Source: Shewanella algidipiscicola
GTDB taxonomy: Bacteria; Pseudomonadota; Gammaproteobacteria; Enterobacterales; Shewanellaceae
Direction of reading: 5' to 3'
NCBI RefSeq assembly: GCF_003605125.1
Contig: NZ_QPQT01000020.1
Coordinates: 20,795 to 84,794 of the forward strand
Length of the DNA stretch: 64,000 nt
This document shows, in pieces, positions 57,917 through 64,000 of this stretch. Within the stretch, counting starts at the first letter, position 1, and the number at the start of each line of letters is the position of its first letter. The notes under the pieces were generated by a model. That model was not told where the DNA came from and ran no database searches. It saw only the letters and a list, made by a program, of their open reading frames with translations. Made by a program: the position numbers and the translations under genes.

Positions 57917-58696
57917 ATGCTTTCGCTCACTTCAATCGAGATAAGCACCATGATTGGCAGCTTCTGGTGGCCTTTTTGTCGTCTAATGGGGGCATTTATC
58001 GTGATGCCTTTGCTAGGGAATGCCTTCGTGCCTGTGACGGTGAGAATTTTACTGGCTTTCAGCCTAGCTGCGCTGCTGGGCCCTATGCTACCTCCTGTGC
58101 CTCAGGTGGATGCCGTCTCCGCTGGAGCCCTATTACTGGCGATTGAACAGCTGTTAATTGGATTTATGTTGGGGTTGTTTCTCAGTATTTTGCTGCATGT
58201 CATGAGTATGCTGGGCACTATCATGTCGATGCAGATGGGCTTGGCAATGGCCATTATGAATGATCCAGCCAATGGCAACTCTAATCCGATTTTAAGCCAA
58301 TGGTTCTTAATGTTTGGCACCTTAATCTTTCTGGCCTTAGACGGTCACTTAGTGGCGATTGGCATATTGGTCGACAGTTTTCGTCTATGGCCGATTGGCA
58401 CGGGCATTTTTGATCTGCCGTTAATGGGGCTGATCCATCGTGTTGGCTGGCTCTTTGCGGCGTCATTAATGCTGGCGATTCCGGCGGTATTAGCCATGCT
58501 GATGGTTAACATTACCTTTGGAGTATTAAGCCGCGCCGCGCCCTCATTGAATATTTTTTCACTGGGTTTCCCTATGACCATGCTGATGGGCCTACTGTGC
58601 GTATTGCTCTCTTTTAGTGGCATCCCCAGTCGTTACAGCGATGTGTGCCTCGATGCGCTCACCGCTATGTATCAGTTTATCGGTGGCAGCGCATGA
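57917..58696 (+). CDS. fliR: Lateral flagellar export gate protein FliR
   Basis: A 259-residue membrane protein with about six helices. The order and segments (FWWPFCRLMGAFIVMPLLGNAFVPVTVRILLAFSLAALLGPMLPP, EQLLIGFMLGLFLSILLHVMSMLGTIMSMQMGLAMAIMNDP, ISGIPSRY-like SFSGIPSRYSDVCLDA) fit FliR. It starts 1 bp after fliQ and overlaps flhB by 4 bases. Confidence 0.95.
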   Translation: MLSLTSIEISTMIGSFWWPFCRLMGAFIVMPLLGNAFVPVTVRILLAFSLAALLGPMLPPVPQVDAVSAGALLLAIEQLLIGFMLGLFLSILLHVMSMLGTIMSMQMGLAMAIMNDPANGNSNPILSQWFLMFGTLIFLALDGHLVAIGILVDSFRLWPIGTGIFDLPLMGLIHRVGWLFAASLMLAIPAVLAMLMVNITFGVLSRAAPSLNIFSLGFPMTMLMGLLCVLLSFSGIPSRYSDVCLDALTAMYQFIGGSA

Positions 58697-59823
58697 GTCA
58701 GAACGATAAACACGATAAAACCGAGGAACCCACCCAGCAGAAACTGCGCAAGGCCAGAGAAGAGGGCCAGGTTCCGCGATCGAAAGATCTGGCGGCGGCG
58801 GCACTGATCATCAGCTGTTCTTTACTGCTCACCAGCAGTGCCGACTGGTTTGCCGAGAAAGTCAAAGAGCTGCTCAAATACAATATGTACCTGACCAAGG
58901 CCGATCTAAACCAGCCAGATATGATGACACGCCACTTAGGCGCGAGCCTGATGCATATGCTCGAGCTTCTGGGGCCGCTGTTTATTATGGTCGCGCTATT
59001 AGCTGCCGTGGCTGGTGCCCTGCCCGGTGGCCCCCTATTGAGCTTTAGTAATGCGGGATTTAAATATAGCCGCATCGATCCTGTCTCTGGCATTGGTCGC
59101 ATCTTCTCGGTGCAATCATTGATTGAGCTGCTTAAGTCTGTGCTTAAAATTGTGTTGTTGATTGGCATCATGTTTGCCTTTTTAAGCGGCCATTTACAAG
59201 AGCTGCTGAACTACAGTCAACTGCCCATCGATGAGGCGATTAGCCGCGGTATGACTCTGCTATCGGAAGGGATGCTTTATTTAGGTACAGGCCTGCTGGC
59301 CATCGCGCTGATTGATGTGCCTTATCAATATTGGCATCACCGTAAAGAGCTGCGCATGTCTCATCAAGATCTTAAAGATGAACATAAGCAGCAGGAAGGT
59401 AAGCCCGAAATTAAGGCGAAAATACGTCAATTACAACAACGTATGGCGCGATCTCGTGCCGATACCGTGATTCCAAAAGCCGATGTGCTCTTGGTTAACC
59501 CCACCCATTATGCGGTGGCCTTAAAATATGACCCCAACTTGGCCGATGCCCCTTACGTTATCACTAAGGGCACCGAAGAGTTAGCCCTGTATATGCGTAA
59601 GCTCGCCAAGCAACATAATATCGAAGTGATTGAGATCCCGGCGCTTACCCGCGCTATCTATCATACGACACAGGTCGATCAACAAATTCCGGCAGCGCTA
59701 TTTACCGCGATTGCCCATGTACTTAGCTATGTAATGCAGATTAAGGCGTCTCGCCAAGGCAAACAACAAAAGCCTGAGCCTTTGCCTCATTTCTTCATTC
59801 CTCCCCATTTACGACACGATTAA
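58693..59823 (+). CDS. flhB: Lateral export switch protein FlhB
   Basis: A 376-residue protein. The N-terminus DKHDKTEEPTQQKLRKAREEGQVPRSKDL is typical, four membrane segments follow (about residues 32-50, 90-110, 140-165, 190-210), and the cytoplasmic part contains the self-cleaving N-P-T-H motif (LLVNPTHYAVALKYD) that changes export specificity when LafE signals hook completion. ATG at 58693 overlaps the fliR stop (ATGA); the frame is open further upstream without homology. Confidence 0.97.
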   Translation: MSQNDKHDKTEEPTQQKLRKAREEGQVPRSKDLAAAALIISCSLLLTSSADWFAEKVKELLKYNMYLTKADLNQPDMMTRHLGASLMHMLELLGPLFIMVALLAAVAGALPGGPLLSFSNAGFKYSRIDPVSGIGRIFSVQSLIELLKSVLKIVLLIGIMFAFLSGHLQELLNYSQLPIDEAISRGMTLLSEGMLYLGTGLLAIALIDVPYQYWHHRKELRMSHQDLKDEHKQQEGKPEIKAKIRQLQQRMARSRADTVIPKADVLLVNPTHYAVALKYDPNLADAPYVITKGTEELALYMRKLAKQHNIEVIEIPALTRAIYHTTQVDQQIPAALFTAIAHVLSYVMQIKASRQGKQQKPEPLPHFFIPPHLRHD

Positions 59824-59838
59824 AGGATTGCTTAACCT

Positions 59839-61920
59839 ATGAACTGGCTATCACGCACCTTTTCAGGAAACTATAGCGCTATCGGCATCCCTGTGATGCT
59901 GCTAGCGATTCTGGCCATGGTGATTTTGCCGCTGCCACCTTGGTTGCTCGACGTCCTCTTTACCTTCAACATCGTCCTTGCGGTGATGGTGTTGTTGGTG
60001 AGTGTGTCGATCCGCCGGCCATTGGAGTTTTCGGTATTCCCAACGCTCCTACTGCTAGCCACCTTGATGCGCTTGACGCTGAACGTGGCATCCACCCGAG
60101 TGGTGTTAATTGAAGGCCACGAAGGCGGCGACGCTGCGGGTCGAGTCATTCAAGCTTTTGGTGAAGTGGTCATTGGCGGCAACTATGTTGTCGGTGCGGT
60201 TATCTTCCTCATCTTAATGATCATCAACTTTGTGGTGATCACTAAAGGTGGCGAACGTATTTCTGAGGTATCTGCGCGCTTTACACTCGATGCCTTGCCC
60301 GGTAAACAGATGGCGATTGATGCCGATCTTAATGCTGGCACCCTCACCCATGAACAGGCCCGCATCCGCCGCCAAGATGTCGCCAGAGAAGCCGATTTCT
60401 ATGGCTCGATGGACGGTGCCTCTAAGTTTGTCCGTGGTGATGCCATTGCCGGGCTGTTGATCCTCGCGATCAACATTATTGGTGGTATCAGTATCGGTAT
60501 CTTTATGCACGATCTCAGTGCCGCCGATGCCTTTAAAACTTACGCGCTACTCACCATAGGTGACGGCCTAGTTGCGCAGATCCCCTCGCTACTGTTAGCC
60601 ACAGCGGCAGCCATCATAGTAACCCGGGTCTCTGATGCTGAGGAGATGCCGGCGCAATTAACCCGACAACTACTGGCCAATCCAAAGACTTTAGCGACGG
60701 CGGCAGTAGTGATGTTTATCTTAGGCATCACCCCGGGCATGCCTGCAGCAGTGTTCCTGTCGTTTGCACTGTTACTGGGCTTCGCCTCATGGCGACAAAG
60801 CCGTAATGTGACGCCCATTGCCGAGAGTAGCGCCGATGAAACCATTGAGAACACCCTCACTGAGCCCTCTGCACCGAGCTGGGACGCCCTGCCCTACACA
60901 GATATTATCGAGGTTCGCCTTGGCTATCGTCTAGTGCATTTAGTGGAAAAAACCAAGGGCGCCGAACTGCAAAAACGCCTCACGGGGATTAGACGCACCT
61001 TGTCAGAACAAGCAGGCTTCTTGCTTGCAGAAGTGCGGGTACGAGACAACCTCACTCTCGCCCCTAACGCCTATCAAATCAATTTTATGGGTACTCAGGT
61101 GGCCTATGCCGAGTTAGAGCCCGATCGCCTTATGGCCATTAAAAGTGGCCCAGTGTACGGCAAAATAGATGGTATCTTAACGGTGGAACCAGCCTATCAA
61201 ATGGATGCGGTATGGATAGAGACCGACATTAAGGCCAAGGCGCTGAACTTAGGCTACTCGGTGGTCGACAACGCGACTGTCATTGCCACCCACGTGAGCA
61301 AACAGCTGCGAGAATCGCTGGCCGACTTACTGCAACACGATGATATTATGCATCTGAGCGATCGCCTCAGTAAGCAAGCGCCTAAGCTGGCAGAGGCCTT
61401 AACCACAGCGTTAACTCCGGTGCAATTACTGAAAGTATTTCGTTTACTGCTAAAAGAACAGGTGCCGTTAAAAGATATTCGCACCATCGCCACCACGTTA
61501 CTTGAGTGCAGCGAGCAGACCAAAGATCCCGTACTACTGGCCGCCGATGTTCGCTGCGCGTTGCGCAACAGTATCTTACAGCAGATAGTGGGAACCAGTG
61601 CGAAATTGAATGTACTGACCCTGGCGCCGGAATTAGAGCAGACCCTAATGACTGCACTCAACCAGTCACAGCAACAGGGCAAAGTGGCACTCGACAGTTT
61701 TCCGGTAGAACCGAGTTTACTCGCCCAGCTGCAACAGCGCATGCCACAACTGCTGAGCGAAATTAAAGAGAAAGGTCACAGCCCTATCTTACTGGTATCG
61801 CCACAACTAAGGCCGCTGCTGGCTCGTTATGCACTGGCTTTTGCCAGGGGACTACATGTGCTCTCCTATAACGAAGTGCCTGAAACAAAAGAACTGATGA
61901 TCGCAGGTCAACTCGGTTAA
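59839..61920 (+). CDS. flhA: Lateral flagellar export protein FlhA
   Basis: A 693-residue protein, the last gene of the fliM operon. About eight N-terminal membrane helices (residues 15-305) surround the conserved FHIPEP-type cytoplasmic loop (RFTLDALPGKQMAIDADLNAGTLTHEQARIRRQDVAREADFYGSMDGASKFVRGDAIAG). The C-terminal cytoplasmic domain (from ~345) docks chaperone-substrate complexes (AYQINFMGTQVAYAELEPDRLMAI). It forms the ring of the export gate. Confidence 0.97.
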   Translation: MNWLSRTFSGNYSAIGIPVMLLAILAMVILPLPPWLLDVLFTFNIVLAVMVLLVSVSIRRPLEFSVFPTLLLLATLMRLTLNVASTRVVLIEGHEGGDAAGRVIQAFGEVVIGGNYVVGAVIFLILMIINFVVITKGGERISEVSARFTLDALPGKQMAIDADLNAGTLTHEQARIRRQDVAREADFYGSMDGASKFVRGDAIAGLLILAINIIGGISIGIFMHDLSAADAFKTYALLTIGDGLVAQIPSLLLATAAAIIVTRVSDAEEMPAQLTRQLLANPKTLATAAVVMFILGITPGMPAAVFLSFALLLGFASWRQSRNVTPIAESSADETIENTLTEPSAPSWDALPYTDIIEVRLGYRLVHLVEKTKGAELQKRLTGIRRTLSEQAGFLLAEVRVRDNLTLAPNAYQINFMGTQVAYAELEPDRLMAIKSGPVYGKIDGILTVEPAYQMDAVWIETDIKAKALNLGYSVVDNATVIATHVSKQLRESLADLLQHDDIMHLSDRLSKQAPKLAEALTTALTPVQLLKVFRLLLKEQVPLKDIRTIATTLLECSEQTKDPVLLAADVRCALRNSILQQIVGTSAKLNVLTLAPELEQTLMTALNQSQQQGKVALDSFPVEPSLLAQLQQRMPQLLSEIKEKGHSPILLVSPQLRPLLARYALAFARGLHVLSYNEVPETKELMIAGQLG

Positions 61921-61927
61921 CCTAACT

Positions 61928-61955
61928 GCTAGCCTTGGTGAGCCCCAAGGCTAGC
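61928..61955 (+). terminator. Hairpin after flhA
   Basis: An 11-bp perfect stem, GCTAGCCTTGG with CCAAGGCTAGC, loop TGAGCC, 7 bp after the flhA stop. ACGCAAGA follows, so there is no T-run; it is the probable end of the flagellar cluster on this side. Confidence 0.6.
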
Positions 61956-62037
61956 ACGCAAGATTGATCGCCATCATAAGCTTATCTCTGTTACACTCAT
62001 GAGCTTATAATGCACCCACTTTTATCTTGCTCACTCA

Positions 62038-63030
62038 ATGACTGTAACCCCTATGACACGGACAATTGGCTCACTAATACCTCATCCTTACAGCAGTGAG
62101 CACACGCTTACCTCCCCCCAATTACAGCGCTTTTGGCAACAAATCACCACAGGTGAATTGGCCGTCAGCCCAGAGATCACACTGGCTTATATGGCAGTCA
62201 CTCATCCCAGCCATAAGCGCACCCTAGTGCTCAGTAATGGCCGTGTCGAGTCTTACCTTAAGTACCAAGAAGTGATCTACGATTGCTATCGACAAGGTTA
62301 CAATGTTTATGCTCTGGATCACCGAGGACAAGGGCTCTCTAGTCGGCTGACATTGAATCCCCATAAGGGACATGTCGAGCATTTTGATGATTATGTTGAT
62401 GACTTTGAAAAATTTATCGAACAGGTTGTCCTACCCGCACAAGTACAAGATAGCCCCCTATTTTTGCTGGGGCATTCAATGGGCTGTGCCATCAGTAGCC
62501 TGTATGTCGCACGTAATCCTCACACTTTTAGCGCGGCTGCATTTTCAGCACCCATGTATGGCATACGTCTACCCGCACCTAAACCGGCGATCCTCTGGCT
62601 TGCCACTTGGTTAGACAAATTCAGACGAGATGGCGAACCCAACTATGTACCTGGCGGGTGCAACTATCGTCAGGTAGCCTTTGAAAAAAATGAGCTTACT
62701 CATTGTCAAATACGCTATCGGCGGTACCAACAGCTCTATAACGAGCGCCCCGAATTACAGTTAGGCTCACCCACCAATCGCTGGCTAACCGAGTCAATTA
62801 AGGCTGCTGAATACTGCGTTAACAGCGTCAAACACAGTACTGTCCCCATGTTAATTCTGCAAGCAGATGAAGACACCATAGTCGATAACACGGCACAAGA
62901 CAGGGCAATAGGGGAGAATGCCCAGCGAGTCATTGTCCATGGCGCGCGGCACGAAATACTTTTTGAGAGCGACAACATCCGCAATCACGCCCTTAACAGC
63001 CTATTTGACTTTTTCCAGCAATACGCCTAA
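62038..63030 (+). CDS. pldB: Alpha/beta hydrolase, lysophospholipase L2-like
   Basis: A 330-residue alpha/beta hydrolase. The nucleophile elbow GHSMG lies near residue 144, the oxyanion region in VYALDHRGQGLSSR, the acid in ILQADEDTIVDN, and the catalytic histidine in GARHEILFES. GHVEHFDDYVDDFEKFIEQ is typical of PldB-like monoacylglycerol/lysophospholipid lipases. No signal peptide. Either ATG at 62038 or at 62053 could start it. Monocistronic, directly after the flagellar cluster. Confidence 0.85.
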   Translation: MTVTPMTRTIGSLIPHPYSSEHTLTSPQLQRFWQQITTGELAVSPEITLAYMAVTHPSHKRTLVLSNGRVESYLKYQEVIYDCYRQGYNVYALDHRGQGLSSRLTLNPHKGHVEHFDDYVDDFEKFIEQVVLPAQVQDSPLFLLGHSMGCAISSLYVARNPHTFSAAAFSAPMYGIRLPAPKPAILWLATWLDKFRRDGEPNYVPGGCNYRQVAFEKNELTHCQIRYRRYQQLYNERPELQLGSPTNRWLTESIKAAEYCVNSVKHSTVPMLILQADEDTIVDNTAQDRAIGENAQRVIVHGARHEILFESDNIRNHALNSLFDFFQQYA

Positions 63031-63695
63031 ACCCCATCACTTTGGGGTAGTCATACCCAATAAGGGCTATCCCAATAAACTAGCGGTAAACATCGCTCAC
63101 CGCTCTCCATTGGCTTTATCTACATACAGATAAACGCAGTCATAAAACACCTCCCCATCTGCATTGAGCCACCCAGTCATATCTATGCATTAAAAACAGC
63201 CCTAAACTTATCTAAATAGTGGCTCGATATTCACCAACTTATCCGCAGATACCGCTTCGAGCAGTCACAAGGGCACCTAACCCGCTTAACAAAAACATTC
63301 GACCAACATGGAGTAGGGTATATAGACAGCGAAATAGACAGGGAAAATATGACCTAGTAATAAGCTTATGAACGAGAGCTAGAGTCAACTTGGCGACAGC
63401 CAAATGCGAGCGAATGAGAAACAAGGACACTGAACTGGCTTTTATATAGGGATATATTGAGTCGAACTGGCTATTGGCAGAATGCAGGCAGATTTCTGTT
63501 TATAAAGAGTCAGCCCCTAGGGGTGGGTAAATACCAAACAATGTTAGGAACCTTGATGGTCCAACTGAACGACGAAGAGCATGGGTACATAAATGCCACA
63601 TAGACCATGGATGCTCGAGAGTGACCACTGCTTTAGCAACGACTCACGCACTACACTTAGTACCATCGTTATCATTTCTCTGAAAAACAAATACG
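63031..63695. other. Gene-free region between pldB and the rRNA operon end
   Basis: About 665 bp. It begins with small overlapping hairpins (ACCCCA/TGGGGT and GGGTA/TACCC around 63031-63053) that may end pldB. Only short open frames without recognisable families occur (for example minus 63239-63430, and a frame at 63544-63798 that runs through the tRNA). I see no insertion sequence, repeat array or RNA gene. Confidence 0.5.
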
Positions 63696-63726
63696 AAAAA
63701 GCCCTTAGCATTGCTGCTAAGGGCTT
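63696..63726 (-). terminator. Rho-independent terminator of the rRNA operon
   Basis: Minus-strand perfect 12-bp stem AAGCCCTTAGCA with TGCTAAGGGCTT, 4-base loop, followed by five T, just beyond tRNA-Asp. Confidence 0.92.
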
Positions 63727-63736
63727 ATCGTAATGT

Positions 63737-63813
63737 TGGCGGAGCGGACGGGACTCGAACCCGCGACCCCCGGCGTGACAGGCCGGTATTCTAACCAACT
63801 GAACTACCGCTCC
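63737..63813 (-). tRNA. tRNA-Asp (GUC)
   Basis: A 77-nt cloverleaf on the minus strand. Acceptor GGAGCGG pairs with CCGCTCC, the anticodon loop is CCTGTCACG (GTC), the T-loop is GGGTTCGAGTCCC, and CCA is encoded. It lies 79 bp after the 5S rRNA on the same strand, as tRNA-Asp does in several gammaproteobacterial rRNA operons. Confidence 0.97.
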
Positions 63814-63892
63814 TTTAGACCTGAGTCTAAATTCTTTTATCGTCGCTAACGTGTCATGGCTAGGAGACGTGCTCTATTGAGCGTATTAGGCG

Positions 63893-64000
63893 TCTGGAAA
63901 TGACCTACTCTCACATGGGGAGACCCCACACTACCATCGGCGCGATTGCGTTTCACTTCTGAGTTCGGGATGGGATCAGGTGGTACCACAATGCTATGGT
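63893..64000 (-). rRNA. 5S ribosomal RNA (5' end outside the window)
   Basis: The minus strand reads the 5S rRNA 3' two-thirds and more: CCATAGCATTGTGGTACCA, the conserved CCGAACTCAGAAGTGAAACG, GATGGTAGTGTGGGG and GAGAGTAGGTCATTTCCAG. The 3' end is set at about 63893; the first bases of the RNA lie beyond 64000. It is the last rRNA of an operon transcribed toward lower coordinates. Confidence 0.95.

Noticed and set aside
63239..63430. 63-codon minus-strand frame in the gene-free region
   Set aside because: No homology, ribosome site or operon context.
63544..63798. 84-codon minus-strand frame through tRNA-Asp
   Set aside because: The N-terminus is read from the tRNA, a well-known source of false genes.
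1..64000. CRISPR array, insertion sequence, prophage or integrase
   Set aside because: No regularly spaced repeats, transposase or phage genes seen on either strand.

Overview
The window looks like a chromosome segment of a gammaproteobacterium of the Shewanella type. The main reasons are the polA-spf-engB...csrC-yihI-hemN neighbourhood shared with enteric and marine gammaproteobacteria, the kbl-tdh and waaA-kdkA pair alongside it, a periplasmic dihaem cytochrome c4, and a complete lateral (secondary) flagellar gene set of the laf type known from Vibrio, Aeromonas and Shewanella. The genus is inferred from gene content and order; no database search was run.

Layout. 1-8.1 kb: lipopolysaccharide core genes (GT25, two GT9 heptosyltransferase-like, GT4 and MurG-like transferases, Kdo kinase kdkA, Kdo transferase waaA). 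8.2-9.7 kb: two tandem, closely related TetR-type regulators. 10.1-14.4 kb: threonine degradation (kbl, tdh), glpE, the rhomboid protease glpG, and elbB. 14.8-23.8 kb: polA, Spot 42 RNA (spf), engB, cytochrome c4, a CsrB/CsrC-type RNA, a methyltransferase-like gene, yihI, a DUF2489 gene and hemN. 23.9-26.9 kb: add and a DUF885 lipoprotein.

27.0-61.9 kb is one contiguous lateral flagellar cluster. On the minus strand lie the late genes lafA (flagellin), lafB-U (cap, chaperones, hook-length ruler, FliL, sigma-28, stator) with a PilZ gene and a small membrane protein at the end; flgBCDEFGHIJKL plus an unrecognised 336-residue protein; and motY-lafK-fliEFGHIJ. On the plus strand lie flgA-flgM-flgN and fliMNPQR-flhBA. 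An 868-bp AT-rich intergenic region separates the divergent fliM and motY-lafK units. No fliO and no che gene lies in the cluster, FliM lacks the usual CheY-binding N-terminus, FlgJ lacks its muramidase domain, and LafK has a degenerate receiver. These traits fit a swarming or surface motility motor run by a sigma-54 activator (LafK) and then a sigma-28 factor (LafS) checked by FlgM, probably without chemotactic switching and possibly braked by c-di-GMP through the PilZ protein.

62.0-64 kb: a PldB-like hydrolase, about 665 bp with no gene, then the minus-strand end of an rRNA operon (terminator, tRNA-Asp, truncated 5S rRNA).

I did not find a wholly novel system. The best candidates for new biology are the unknown flagellar protein at 35.6-36.6 kb, the PilZ/small-membrane pair behind the stator genes, the repeat in the hook-length ruler, a possible extra small RNA after spf, and several uncharacterised operator-like inverted repeats.
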